64,000 nucleotides of DNA from Halocaridina rubra (GCA_037179515.1 JAXCGZ010019153.1:1-64000), one strand, 5' to 3'; counted from the stretch's first letter, positions 23,603-42,589 are shown. The notes: generated by a model not told the origin, from the letters alone. Made by a program: numbers and translations.

Positions 23603-25186
23603 CAGTGTTACCCCGCTGTATCGCGCTTCTTGGTTCGCGGTCTCACTCTATCGCGGTTTTTTTTTTATAAATTATTATTTTATTTTAAGGGTATACGCAA
23701 AAATATTAAAATATTGAAGAAAAAAAAATTTCAGTATTTTAATTTTTTTTATTGAAAAACAATTTTCATTATTTAATTGATAAAAAAAAATTATTTCCCA
23801 GCCTACAAATAATAAAACAGTAAAAAAATAGTAAAAAACATAAATTTAGATATACGTACGTACAGTATAACTCACAGTACAGGGTATTGCATCATGCAAA
23901 ACAGTGTCCGATAGCGTACAATGTATTGGGGTCACAGCTACGTGAGCTAGCATATATATTTATATTTCCAGTAGTTTCATGATTTTACGTCATTATCACC
24001 TCATTCACCGTAATTTTATCTATCACTTTCATAAAAATTTACGTTGCTTGCTGTTATTTATAATGTAAAGGGTGTTTTTTAACAGTGCAGGGAGGGTTTA
24101 TACAGTACGTAAATGAAAAAATAATTGTAAATGAGTATGTATGTCACGTCATCATCACATTCACGGTAAGTTTTCCTATCACTTTCATAAAACTTTACGT
24201 TGCTTGCTGTTATCTATAATGTTAAGGGTGTTTTTTTTTAACAGTGCAGGGAGGGTTTATACAGTACGTAAACGAAAAAATAATTGTAAATGAGTATGTA
24301 TGTCACGTCATTATCACCTCATTCACCGTAATTTTATCTATCACTTTCATAAAAATTTACGTTGCTTGCTGTTATTTATAATGTAAAGGGTGTTTTTTTT
24401 AACAGTGCAGGGAGGGTTTATACAGTACGTAAACGAAAAAATAATTGTAAATGAGTATGTATGTCACGTCATTATCACCTCATTCACCGTAATTTTATCT
24501 ATCACTTTCATAAAAATTTATGTTGCTTGCTGTTATCTATAATTTTAAGGGTGTTTTTTTTTTTAACAGTGCAGGGAGGGTTTATACAGTACGTAAATGA
24601 AAAAAATAATTGTAAATGATATGTATGTCACGTCATTATCACCTCATTCACCATAATTTTATCTATCACTTCATAAAAATTTACGTTGCTTGCTGTTATT
24701 TATAATGTAAAGGGTGTTTTTTTAACAGTGCAGGGAGGGTTTATACAGTACGTAAATGAAAAAATAATTGTAAATGAGTATGTATGTCACGTCATTATCA
24801 CCTCATTCACCGTAATTTTATCTATCACTTTCATAAAAATTTACGTTGCTTGCTGTTATTTATAATGTAAAGGGTGTTTTTTTAACAGTGCAGGGAGGGT
24901 TTATACAGTACGTAAATGAAAAAATAATTGTAAATGAGTATGTATGTCACGTCATTATCACCTCATTCACCGTAATTTTATCTATCACTTTCATAAAAAT
25001 CTACTTTGCTTGCTGTTATTTATAATGTAAAGGGTGTTTTTTTAACAGTGCAGGGAGGGTTTATACAGTGCAAATGTAAAAATATATTAAAATATCTATG
25101 TACATATAGGCGGATCCTACTTCGCGGATTTCCTGGTTCGCGGTGGGTCCCGGAACCGAACTACCGCGATAAGTGAGGCAACACTG
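23603..25186 (+). mobile_element. Tigger-derived non-autonomous element with tandem array
   Basis: TIR cagtgttaccccgctgtat at 23603 and inverted right end (gataagtgaggcaacactg) at 25186, each followed by a single TA as target duplication in otherwise ordinary sequence. 23760-23960 is the Tigger right subterminal unit (inverted). 24000-25070 holds six to seven tandem copies of a roughly 160-bp unit (markers tgtatgtcacgtca at 24141, 24300, 24461; gtgcagggagggtttatac) equal to the Tigger left subterminal unit. Transposase entirely absent. Confidence 0.85.
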
Positions 25187-25577
25187 TACATAAGAATAAA
25201 CTTATATAATTTCTTGAAAATGTGAGGTTTGACAAATCATTCAACAGTAGAGATATCCCTTCAAGTTACCTCCCCTGATATGCATTGCCAATGAGAGTAC
25301 ATTTTTCATCCTCTACCACCAGTGATAAGTTGTTACCCTTTGCCCCCTATATTAACAACAATAATAAAAATAATGCTAATAATAATGACTGCTGTGACTG
25401 AGGAATAGGTAGGGATGTAAAGGGAACTAATGTAGCAGTGTAGAAGGAATCACTGCATTTCATTTTAATTTTATCTTATTAACGTTATATCTATAACGTA
25501 GGGTACATTTTGAAATATTCTGCATGGAAAAAGCAACATTTTTAAGAGAATCGATAGAATGAAAATAATTCCCCTCT
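25187..25577. other. No gene recognised
   Basis: Intronic sequence between two mobile elements. Confidence 0.5.
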
Positions 25578-25675
25578 TATGTGTCACTAGTAGTCCCATT
25601 ATGGGGGCGGAAACAGTCAGGACTATGTCAACTTCTGAGTTATGCTTATCAACCACTCGGCCACCGTGGTCCCCA
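25578..25675 (-). mobile_element. tRNA-derived SINE (family 3), short
   Basis: Minus strand: ggggaccacggtggccgagt head, B-box region degraded, tail with cccccataatgggactact and gtgacacataagag. Close to the copy at 46850-47002. Confidence 0.65.
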
Positions 25676-31890
<6,215 letters not shown>

Positions 31891-31906
31891 CACACACACA
31901 CACACA

Positions 31907-33560
31907 GTGATCCTTTGCTCTATCGTGTTTCTTCCCTCGCGATTTTTTTTTTGGGGGGGGGTCTATGCAAAACTATTAAAATTAAAAAAAAAAAGAATTT
32001 TCAGTATTTTCATTCTTTTCTTGAAAAAAAAATTTCATTGTTTAATTAATAAAAAAAAATTTATTTCGCAGCTTACGAATAATAAAACAGTAAGAAATAG
32101 TAAAAAAAACATAAACTTGAACATGTAACTCTGCACCATAGAAAGTACGATACCGGTATCAGCGTTTCGGAAAACGCAAAGGGTCGCGCCTATGTGCGCT
32201 AGCATATATTGAAATTTCCAGTAGTTTCATGATTTAATTGATAAAAAAACGTATTTCTTAGCCTAAGAATAATAAAACAGTAAATAATAGTAAAAAACAT
32301 AAATACTAACATTATTGCACTATGTAAAATACGATGCCAGTATCAGCGTTTCGGAAAACGAAAAAGGTCGAACCTACGTGAGATAGTACATAGTGAAATT
32401 TTCATTATTTTATTGATAAAACAAGTATTTCCTAGCCTAAGAGTAATAAAACAGTAAAAAATAGTAAAAAACATAAATTTAGATATATAACTCACAGTAT
32501 TGCATCATGTGAAATACTGTCCGATAGCGTACAATGTATTGGGGTCGCACCTACGTGAGCTAGCATATATATTAAAATTTCCAGTAGTTTCAGGATTTTA
32601 TTGATAAAAAAACGTATTTCTTAGCCTAAGAATAATTAAACAGTAAAAAATAGTAAGAAACATAAATATTAACAGTATTGCACCATGTAAAATTCGATAT
32701 TGGTATCAGCGTTTCGGACAAAGGCTCGCACCTACGTGAGATAGTTCATGGAATGCTATTAGCTGAGAGAGTGAGAGATCTCTATTATGTAGTCTGATTG
32801 GCTTTTTCATTGAAGTTTGGTTCTCCCACCATCTTCCATTGTCTCTCCTCACTCGTTCAGCCTAACTCACATGTGTGCCGTTCACATTGTGCTTATTAAT
32901 ACGTTTTGCTTGTGAATATTTTACTCGCGTATTTTAACCTTTGCAATGCCTCCCAAGCATCCTACATCTTCTAAGGCTTCTGGTAGTAAGCCGAAGCGGC
33001 AAAGGAAGATGTTAACCATAGCAGATAAGGTGAAACTCTTAGATATGTTGAAAGAAGGAAAAAGGTTTACGGATGTTGGACGCTATTTTGGCCTCAATGA
33101 ATAACGGCCGTAAAGCTGTTATTGGCTCCGGAATAAGTTCCTCTAGTGTCTACAAACTCATTACCACCTCATTCACGGTAAGTTTACCTATCACGTACAT
33201 ATAAATTTACGTTGCATGCTGTTATTTATAAAGTAAAGGGTGGTTTTTAACAGTGCAGGGAGGGTTTATACAGTAAACATAAAAATAATTGTAAATTACC
33301 TATGTACATGAGTATGTCATGTCATTACCACCTCATTCACAGTAAGTTTAACTATCACTTTCATAGAAATTTACGCTTGCATGCTGTTATTTATGAAGTA
33401 AAGGGTGGTTTGTGAACAGTACAGGGAGAGTTTATACAGTATACAGTGTAAACGTAAAAATGAATTAAAATATCTATGTACTTATAGGGTGATCCTACTT
33501 CGCGAAAATTCCTGTCTCGCGCCGGGTCCCGGAACCGAACCTTCGCGATAAACGAAGGAA

Positions 33561-33563
<3 letters not shown>
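31907..33563 (+). mobile_element. Tigger deletion derivative 1
   Basis: Left TIR cagtgatcctttgctctat (in a CA run) and right end gataaacgaaggaacact before (TA)n. It has right-type subterminal units (32100-32760), the 5' leader, the first 52 transposase codons, then a jump to sequence that follows the transposase (ccgtaaagctgttattggct) and left subterminal units. Orientation is opposite to the full element at 4583-8453. Confidence 0.8.
32946..33104 (+). pseudogene. Tigger transposase N-terminal remnant
   Basis: Fifty-two codons starting MPPKHPTSSKASGSKPKRQR and ending GRYFGLNE plus a stop created at the deletion junction. This matches the first 52 residues of the transposase at 5030-6776 with few changes. 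It contains only the start of the helix-turn-helix and cannot be active. Confidence 0.85.

Positions 33564-33654
<91 letters not shown>
33564..33654. repeat. (TA)n between Tigger right end and family B left end
   Basis: About 45 TA units. Confidence 0.98.
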
Positions 33655-33655
<1 letters not shown>

Positions 33656-33657
<2 letters not shown>

Positions 33658-33735
33658 GTAATCCCTCGCTATTTCGCGGTTCACCTATCGCGGATATTAT
33701 TGTTGTTGTTGTTATTATTATTATTATAATTATTA

Positions 33736-33766
<31 letters not shown>

Positions 33767-33981
33767 TTTTTATTTTTTTTTTACACCAAGATGGGCCGAA
33801 AAATGATAAAATAAAACAGCCTTTATCAGACTGTAAAGAGAAACAGAGATGGAGAGTGTAATAACCTGTCAGATGTGAATTGATTATAAAAGGTGTGTAA
33901 TGAATACCCAGCTCTCTGCTGGGTTTTAATGTACCTCCGCATTATTTTCTTGATGTCTATTCCAATAATTCTCCTTAGATC

Positions 33982-34025
<44 letters not shown>

Positions 34026-34361
34026 GACAACAATAATTTTCCTTTGATGATGATTGTGGAGATTATTATTATTATTATTATTACGGGCTCATCATTGTTT
34101 GTACATCTGTTGGTTTATTTACTTTAATAAATGTGTACAGTGCCCCTCCCTAGTTGGCTGGGACAAAGAGAGTGTGGGGGGTTGGGTAGAATAGAATGTT
34201 GGAGAGAGAGAGAGAGAGAGACATCTTTAATTAACTCTTGTTCATTCAACCAAAACTACATTATTTATTGTAAAAATAATGGTTTAATTATAAATTCTTA
34301 ATAATAATGATATTAATAATAATAATAATAATCTCCACAGTCATCATCAAAGGAAATTATT

Positions 34362-34393
<32 letters not shown>

Positions 34394-34509
34394 GATCTAA
34401 GGAGAATTTTTGGAATGGACATCATGAAAGTAATGCAGAGGTATATTAAAACCCAGCAGAGAGGTGGATACTCATTACACATCTTTTATAATCCCTTCAC
34501 ATCTGACAA
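33656..34509. mobile_element. Foldback copy of TIR family B
   Basis: Left end cagtaatccctcgctattt. The left arm segment 33900-34080 (aaacccag-type end inverted: gctgggttttaatgtacctc; ttctccttagatctta; tttgatgatgattgtggag) reappears inverted at about 34325-34490 (ctccacagtcatcatcaaag; taagatctaaggagaattt; aggtatattaaaacccagc). The centre holds ATT/AAT runs and (GA)n. The right arm is cut at 34509 where LINE sequence begins. Confidence 0.7.
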
Positions 34510-34682
34510 GGGTGATAATTAATAAAGTTTTAAAAATTCATGATCAAACCAGAACTCGTAATGGGTAATGGGTTTAAGCTTGATAAATTTAGGTTCAGAA
34601 GGGAATTGGCGAAAATTGGCTTGGTAATACCGTAGAGTACCTGATGCATGGAACAGGATTCCTAGTAGGATAATAAATGGGA

Positions 34683-34755
<73 letters not shown>

Positions 34756-34826
34756 GATGATGATGATCTTTTCTTATTGTAATCCTCTTTGTACTCTTGG
34801 AAGAAGTGTAAAAAAAAAAAAAAAAA
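34510..34826 (+). mobile_element. LINE 3' UTR fragment, includes (TA)n, ends in poly(A)
   Basis: Same sequence as 2940-3253 (gatcaaaccagaactcgtaa; aggataataaatggg), with a (TA)n array at 34687-34753, then atgatgatgatcttttctta and a run of about 16 A. Confidence 0.7.
34687..34753. repeat. (TA)n inside a LINE 3' UTR
   Basis: About 33 TA units. The same place in the copy near 3155 has only a short tatata. Confidence 0.98.
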
Positions 34827-34907
34827 ATTTAAGGTGTTCCTACTTTGCGGAAATTCACCTATCACGGCTGGTCCCGGAACCGAACCCCCGCAATAAACGA
34901 GGGATTA

Positions 34908-34910
<3 letters not shown>
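34827..34910 (-). mobile_element. Tigger-type terminus fragment
   Basis: gtcccggaaccgaacccccg then aaacgagggattactg before TA; only the terminal 80 bp remain. Confidence 0.65.

Positions 34911-34987
<77 letters not shown>
34911..34987. repeat. (TA)n between two Tigger-type ends
   Basis: About 38 units with one phase break, between ...gggattactg and cagtgttaccgcgg. Confidence 0.98.
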
Positions 34988-34990
<3 letters not shown>

Positions 34991-35032
34991 TGTTACCGCG
35001 GTTATACGCATTTCTTGGTTCGCGTTCTCACT

Positions 35033-35074
<42 letters not shown>

Positions 35075-36790
35075 ATAAATTATTATTTTATTTTATGGGT
35101 ATACGCAAAAATATTAAAATATTGAAGAAATAGAATTTTCAGTATTTTCATTTTTTTATTGAAAATGTAAATTTACGTTGCTTGCTGTTATTTATAATGT
35201 AAAGGGTGTTTTTTAACAGTGCAGGGAGGGTTTATACAGTTTGTAAGCGAAAAAATAATTGTAAATGAGTATGTGTGTCACGTCATTATCACCTCATTCA
35301 TCGTAATTTTATCTATCACTTTCATAAAAATTTATGTTGCGTGCTGTTATTTATAATGTAAAGGGTGTTTTTTTAACAGTGCAGGGAGTGTTTATGCAGT
35401 TCGTAAATGATAAAATAATTGTAAATGAGTATGTGTGTCACGTCATCATCACCTCATTCACCGTAATTTTATCTATCACTTTCATAAAAATTTACGTTGC
35501 TTGCTGTTATTTATAATGTAAAGGGTGTTTTTTAACAGTGCAGGGAGGGTTTATACAGTTTGTAAACGAAAAAATAATTGTAAATGAGTATGTGTGTCAC
35601 GTCATCATCACCTCATTCATCGTAATTTTATCTATCACTTTCATAAAAATTTATGTTGCGTGCTGTTATTTATAATGTAAAGGGTGTTTTTTTAACAGTG
35701 CAGGGAGTGTTTATGCAGTTCGTAAATGATAAAATAATTGTAAATGAGTATGTGTGTCACGTCATCATCACCTCATTCACCGTAATTTTATCTATCACTT
35801 TCATAAAAATTTACGTTGCTTGCTGTTATTTATAATGTAAAAGGTGTTTTTTTAACAGTGCAGGGAGGGTTTATACAGTACGTAAACGAAAATATAATTG
35901 TAAATGAGTATGTATGTCACGTCATCATCACCTCATTCACCGTAATTTTATCTATCACTTCAATAAAAATTTACGTTGCTTGCTGTTATTTATAATGTAA
36001 AGAGTGTTTTTTAACAGTTCAGGGAGGGTTTATACAGTACGTAAACGAAAAAATAATTGTAAATGAGTATGTATGTCACGTCATCATCACCTCATTCACC
36101 GTAATTTTATCTATCACTTTCATAAAAATTTACGTTGCTTGCTCTTATTTATAATGTAAAGGGTGTTTTTTTAACAGTTCAGGGAGGGTTTATACAGTAC
36201 GTAAACGAAAAAATAATTGTAAATGAGTATGTATGTCACGTCATCATCATCACATTCACGGTAAGTTTTCCTATCACTTTCATAAAAATTTATGTTGCTT
36301 GCTGTTATTTATAATGTAAAGGGTGTTTTTTTAACAGTGCAGGGAGGGTTTATGCAGTACGTAAACGAAAAAATAATTGTAAATGAGTATGTATGTCACG
36401 TCATCATCACCTCATTCACCGTAATTTTATCTATCACTTTCATAAAAATTTACGTTGCTTGCTGTTATTTATAATGTAAAGGGTGTTTTTTTAACAGTGC
36501 AGGGAGGGTTTATACAGTACGTAAACGAAAAAATAATTGTAAATGAGTATGTATGTCACGTCATCATCACATTCACGGTAAGTTTTCCTATCACTTTCAT
36601 ATAAATTTACGCTTGCATGCTTTTATCTATGAAGTAAAGGGTGGTATGTTAACAGTACAGGGACAGTTTATACAGTGTAAGCGTAAAAATATATTAAAAT
36701 ATCTATGTACATATAGGCTGATCCTACTTCGCGGATTTCCTGGTTCGCGCCGGGTCCCGGAACCGAACTACCGCGATAAGTGAGGCAACA

Positions 36791-36793
<3 letters not shown>
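34988..36793 (+). mobile_element. Tigger-derived element with nine-unit tandem array
   Basis: Ends cagtgttaccgcggttata and gataagtgaggcaacactg. The interior is almost only the roughly 160-bp left subterminal unit, about nine copies (35170-36620). Two 183-bp reading frames at 35334-35516 and 35653-35835 translate identically, at an offset of 319 bp, showing a two-unit higher-order repeat. No transposase. Confidence 0.85.

Positions 36794-36794
<1 letters not shown>

Positions 36795-36870
<76 letters not shown>
36795..36870. repeat. (TA)n between Tigger right end and tRNA-like unit
   Basis: About 38 TA units, then gaatcatttttttaccccga. Confidence 0.98.
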
Positions 36871-36873
<3 letters not shown>

Positions 36874-36902
36874 TCATTTTTTTACCCCGACCAGGACTCG
36901 AA
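36871..36902 (-). repeat. tRNA-like unit, 32-bp stub
   Basis: gaatcattttttt, accccgaccaggactcgaa, then joined to family A sequence. Confidence 0.7.
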
Positions 36903-37468
36903 GGTGTCCCGGTCCTTTTTTTCATCTTTTTTTTTAACTGCAAAATTGTAATAACACCCCCAAAAAATTATAGTAAAAAAAATACGAAATTCGCGAATAA
37001 CGCCCATGCAAAAATTTGAAAAAAAAATTTCATTTTAGTAAATAATCGACCACCTCGGAGGCACTTTTCTGCCATCCTCCTCTTCTACCGCTTAATGCAT
37101 TCGAATATTATGAAGAAAATTGAAAAAAGCATTAAGATAAAACAGCAAAAAAAAATTTCTATATAATATCATCAGGGAAATAGCGTGCAAGGGTGCATCA
37201 GCTGTTACGGAAGTGTGACGAAGCGTTTGCCGATAGCGGTTCGTTCTCCCGCATCCTCCTCCTCCTCTGCCGCTTAATGCGACCGGATTTTATAAAGATA
37301 ATGAAAAAAAAAGCATTAAGAACAAACAGCAAACATATTTTCGATATAATATCGTCAGGGAAATAGCGTGTGAGGGTGCATCAGCTGATACGGAAAAGTG
37401 ACAAAACGTTTGCATCCTCGTCCTCACCGCCACCATCAGTGTTGCCAGAATAGATTAATGAGAGAAAT

Positions 37469-38514
37469 CTATCTATCTATCTTGGCTGTTTCCCCCTTTA
37501 ATCGGGGGGTAGCTGACATCAAAAAAGGAAAACAAATTTAGGGATTACTTTGCTCTATGGGCAATGACGAGGGAGCTAGCGAACGTTCAGATGGCACTGC
37601 TGGAGTGCTACAGCCCATCCTCCCGGCTCTTCCACAACCTGTGTCGCTTCACAACTGCCAACTCCTCCTACTGCCCCTACCACAGGGCTACCACTGTAAG
37701 ATGCAGCCCCGTGGTAACAGCAGATGCCCATCAGAGCTGCATCACAATCGCTCGCCACTCATTCCTATTCCTAGCATGCTCGCTTGCTTCCCTCACATCC
37801 ATCCTCCTATCATTTAGGGCTCTCTTTACTCCATCCATCCATCCAAACCTAGGCCTCCCTCTAGCATTTCTCCCATCAACTCTCGCATTCATCACCTTTT
37901 TCAGCAGTCTTTCATCATCCATCCTTTCCACATGGCCAAACCATCTCAGAACATTCATATCTACTCTGGCTGCAATTTTCCTCCTCACACCCGTTCTTGC
38001 TCTCACCACTTCATTCCTAACCCTATCCAATCGAGATACACCAATCATACTCCTCAGGCATTTCATCTCAAACACATTTAGTTTCCGTCTCTCACTTACT
38101 TTCATACCCCATAACTCTGATCCATACATCACAGTTGGTACAACCACTTTCTCATACAAAACTTTCTTAACATTCATTTCCAACCCTCTATTCTTCATCA
38201 CTCCTTTCAATGCACCCAACACTTTACATCCTTCATTCACTCTGTGACACACATCTGCTTCCACTCCATCATTTGCAGCTATAACCGAGCCTAAATACTT
38301 AAACTGATTAACCTCCTCAAGTGTCTCTCCATTCAACATAACATTCAATCCAGCGCCATCCTCATTTCTTGTACACCTCATAACCTTACTCTTTCCCACA
38401 TTCACTTGCAACTTCCTTCTCTCACACACCATTCTAAATTCTGACACTAACTGACACAGCTTTTCCTCTGAATCTGCCACCACCACAGTATCATCTGCAA
38501 ACAGCAACTGATTC
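37469..38514 (-). mobile_element. 5'-truncated RTE-like LINE with 8-bp TSD
   Basis: Flanked by agagaaat at 37461-37468 and 38515-38522. On the minus strand the insert begins just before the RT catalytic box and ends in a GATA-type microsatellite tail (aagatagatagatag), as RTE-type LINEs do. The target is family A sequence, confirmed by the uninterrupted equivalents at 3983-4030 and 43830-43870. Confidence 0.9.
37731..38513 (-). pseudogene. RTE-like reverse transcriptase, C-terminal part
   Basis: An open frame of about 260 codons starts NQLLFADDTVVVADSEEKL, which holds the RT catalytic FADD. It continues with KYLGSVIAA, VMYGSELWGMKVSERRKL, RWFGHVERM and GRNARGRPRFGW, then a stop at 37731. The N-terminal endonuclease and most of the RT are absent through 5' truncation. 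Apparent codons before NQLL come from flanking DNA, so there is no native start. The intact frame suggests a young insertion. Confidence 0.88.
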
Positions 38515-38756
38515 AGAGAAATGATAAATATAAAAGATATACATGTAAGCTGGTAAGTTGTTTCAAGTATCTTAAAGATGAAGTACATTTTTATTGAAAT
38601 TACAGTACTACCATCTTGTAATTAATATATATCTTAAAATGTACCATACATTTGAAAATATAAACATCCGCTTTATCTGGCAACACTGGCCCCCATGCTA
38701 AGCCTGTTGCCAACGGCATAATAGAGTTCATTAATTTGTTTACTGTACATAAATTT

Positions 38757-39085
38757 AAAAATAAAGATACTGCCTGCCCAACGTGTGAACAATGTGAAGA
38801 GAGCCTAGAACATTTTACACTATTTTGTGAAGCATATGCACAAATAAGAGCAGAATATAGTTTTTTAGCACAACCATATATAGAAAAGAAAATTGAAATA
38901 ATTTCTAATATATTGTTATTTAGATATTGTCGTGAAAAAGACGTTAAAGAAAGAAAAAAATTATAAAAAGAATTTGTAGAAAAAGAAATCAAATAATAAA
39001 AACTGCACAAACAATTTAGCAAAGCAAAACCAAGACTTGGGAGCCATTGCAAAAGGCATATCCCACCCAATTATACTACTACTAC
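38757..39085 (+). mobile_element. LINE C-terminal/3' end fragment
   Basis: The frame reads CPTCEQCEESLEHFTLFC, a CCHC-like C-terminal motif common in LINE ORF2 proteins, then AYAQIRAEYSF. The 3' UTR ends with tatactactactac, a simple tail. It directly abuts family A sequence. The frame ends at 38966. Confidence 0.65.
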
Positions 39086-39191
39086 AGTAATATCTAAGCT
39101 AGCCTAGAGACAAGCTAATTCGATTTAAGTCGTTTTTTGACTTAAGTTGTCTCTCATGGAACCAAGTAACGACATTAGGCGAGGTATACCG

Positions 39192-39790
<599 letters not shown>

Positions 39791-40074
39791 GCTGATAATA
39801 ATCTCCACAATTATCATTGGAATAGACATCATGAAAGTAATTCAGAGGTATATTAAAACCCAGCAGAGAGCCGGATATTCATGACACATCTTTTATAATC
39901 CCTTCACATCTGACAGGTCATTACACTCTTCATTTCTGTTTCTCTTTACAGCCTGATAAAGGCTGTCTTATTTTATAATTTTTGGCCCATCCTGGTGTCA
40001 CAATAATCTTTAATTTCTTTTTTTTCCCCAAAAAAAATCCGCGATAGGTGAACCGCGAAATAGCGAGGGATTAC

Positions 40075-40077
<3 letters not shown>
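39791..40077 (-). mobile_element. TIR family B right arm
   Basis: ataatctccacaattatcat, atcatgaaagtaattcagag, then cccatcctggtgtcacaata; ends gcgagggattactg before TA. Confidence 0.75.

Positions 40078-40142
<65 letters not shown>
40078..40142. repeat. (TA)n between family B right end and Tigger left end
   Basis: About 32 TA units. Confidence 0.98.
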
Positions 40143-40145
<3 letters not shown>

Positions 40146-40800
40146 TGATCCTTCGCTGGATCGCGTTTCTTGGCTCGCGTTTTCACTGTACCACGGTTAT
40201 TTTATTGGCAAATTATTATTTTATTTTTTGGGTATATGCAAAAATATTAAAATATTGAAAACAAAAATTTTCAGTATTTTCATTTTTTTATTGAAAAAAC
40301 AAATTCCATTATTTAATTGATAAAAAAAAATTTATTTCCCAGCCTACGAATAATAAAACAGTAAAAAATAGTAAAAAACATAAATTTAGATATATAACTC
40401 ACAGTACAGGGTATTGCATCTTGTCAAATAGTGTCCGATAGCGTACAATGTATTGGGGTCGCACCTAAGTGAGCTAGCATATAGTGTATATTAAAATTTC
40501 CAGTAGCTTCATGATTTTATTGATAAAAAAATGTATTTCTTAGCCTAAGAATAATAAAACAGTAGAAAATAGTAAAAAACATAAATACTAACAGTATTGC
40601 ACCACGTAAAATACGATACCGGTATCAGCGTTTCGGAAAACGCAAAGGCTCTCACCTACGTGACCTAGTGAATATTAAAATTTTCATTATTTTATTGATA
40701 AAACAAGTATTTCCTAGCCTAAGAATAATAAAACTAAAAAATAGTAAAAACATAAATACAGTACTAACAGTAATGCACCATGTAAAATATTGGTCACAAA
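40143..40800 (+). mobile_element. Tigger end plus subterminal units, truncated
   Basis: cagtgatccttcgctggat, then inverted right subterminal units of both types (ccgatagcgtacaatgtatt; gcgtttcggaaaacgcaaa). Ends near 40800 without the other TIR. Confidence 0.75.
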
Positions 40801-40882
40801 TGAATGAGAATGAGGGTAGCCGATAAACAGACTTATACCATGCATAAACTAATCAATTCAAAACAATAGCAGTTTTGCGGGA

Positions 40883-41132
40883 ATGACGAGTGACGACGCC
40901 TAACGGTAGATATTGGAACTACTGTACGTATTTTAATAAGATTTTATATGGTTTTATTCTTATTTATTGTACAATAACATGATTTTATGTGCTTTTGTTT
41001 TTATCTATTGCAATGTGATCCATATCCTCGAACAAAGAAAGTCCTTTTCGATAAATGCAAATGCCTGCTGCATTCGTATTCTTATTCTTATTGTTATTCT
41101 TATTATTATTATCATTATTATTATTATTATTA

Positions 41133-41169
<37 letters not shown>

Positions 41170-41320
41170 GACGAGTGATGACGCCTAACGGTAGATATTG
41201 GAACTACTGTACTTATTTTAGTAACATTTTATATGCTTTTATTCTTATTTATTGTACAATAACATGATTTTATGTGCTTTTGTTTTTATTTATTGTACAG
41301 TAACATGATTTCAGGTGCTT
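40883..41320. repeat. Tandem duplication (period 285 bp) with (TTA)n
   Basis: atgacgagtgacgacgccta at 40883 and the same block at 41168, each followed by ggtagatattggaactactg and cattttatatg-like text. A (TTA)n run at 41080-41167 lies at the end of the first copy. Confidence 0.8.
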
Positions 41321-41478
41321 TTAATGGTTTTCTAGTGATATTATGATTCCAGTATTTGTAGCGGACAGACGTAAAGTTAATTATAATGATAAACTTTATT
41401 TTTATTTTTTTTTAATTTTTCCATATATTTTTTTAAAACTGACGTATAATCGAGAACGACTTAAGCCGAGGTATACCC

Positions 41479-41479
<1 letters not shown>

Positions 41480-41567
<88 letters not shown>
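41480..41567. repeat. (TA)n between two TIR-type ends
   Basis: About 44 TA units between gccgaggtatacccg and cagtgttgcctcac. Confidence 0.98.
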
Positions 41568-41570
<3 letters not shown>

Positions 41571-41845
41571 TGTTGCCTCACTTATCGTGGTAGTTCGGTT
41601 CCGGGACCCGGCGCGAACTCGGAAATCCGCGGAGTAGGATCAGCCTATATGTACATAGATATTTTAAAGTATTGTTACGTTTACACTGTATAAACCCTCC
41701 CTGTACTGTTAAAAAAACACCCTTTACATTATAAATAACAGCAAGCAACGTAATTTTTTTATGAAAGTGATAGGAAAACGTACCGTTAATGAGGTGATGA
41801 TGACTTGACATACATAAGTTCCATATTTTACAATAATTTTTACGT

Positions 41846-41995
41846 TTACCTAAAATAGAGGCCGACATCCACAAACTTTTTTCCTTCTTTCAACATATCT
41901 AAGAGTTTCACTTTATCTACAATGGTTAACATTTTCCTTTGCCGCTTAGGCTCACTACAAGAAACCTTAGAAGATGAAGGATGATTGGGAGGCAT
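41846..41995 (-). pseudogene. Tigger transposase N-terminal remnant
   Basis: Forty-nine codons starting MPPNHPSSSKVSCSEPKRQR at 41995 and ending DVGLYFR then a stop at the deletion junction. The rest of the protein is deleted. The break lies about 13 bp from that of the derivative at 32946-33104. Confidence 0.85.
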
Positions 41996-42589
41996 TACAA
42001 AGGTTAAAATGTGCGAGTAAAAAAATCACAAGCAAAACATATTAATAATAATAAGCACAACATGAATGGCGCACACGAGTGAGGCGAGACAATGGAAGAT
42101 GGTGGAAGACTTTGTCCGAAACGCTGATAGCGGTATCGTATTTTACATGTTGCAGTACTGTTAGTATTTATGTTTTTTACTATTTTTTAGTGTTATATTA
42201 TTCTTAGGCTAAGAAATACGTTTTTTTATCAATAAAATCATGAAACTACTGGAAATATAAATATATATGCTAGCTCTCGTAGCTTCGACCCCAATACATT
42301 GTACGCTATCGAACACAAGCAAAATGTGAGTTAGACTGAACGAGTCTTTGTCCAAAATGCTGATAGCGGTATCGTATTTTACATGTTGCAATACTGTTAG
42401 TATTTATGTTTTTTACTATTTTATACTGTTTTATTATTCTTAGGCTAATAAATACTTTTTTTTTTTCAATAAAATCATGAAACTACTGGAAATATAAATA
42501 TATATGCTAGCTCACGTAGCTGCGACCCCAATACATTGTACGCTATCGAACACTATTTCGTATGATGCAATACTGTGAGTTATATTGTA

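Larger units (their letters stand above)
36903..38756 (+). mobile_element. TIR family A copy split by a LINE insertion
   Basis: The left part (36903-37468) has the terminal arm and two internal repeats (accgcttaatgcattcg; gggtgcatcagctg). The right part (38515-38756) continues aaatgataaatataaaagat ... ccgctttatctggcaacac. The two parts join exactly if the LINE at 37469-38514 is removed. The right terminus is missing. Confidence 0.75.

Noticed and set aside
35334..36474. Three nearly identical 60-codon ORFs as a small gene family
   Set aside because: They are reading frames through the roughly 160-bp subterminal tandem repeat of a Tigger-derived element.
37557..38247. Plus-strand ORFs of 86 and 227 codons
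   Set aside because: Antisense shadows of the RTE-like reverse transcriptase and its 3' UTR.
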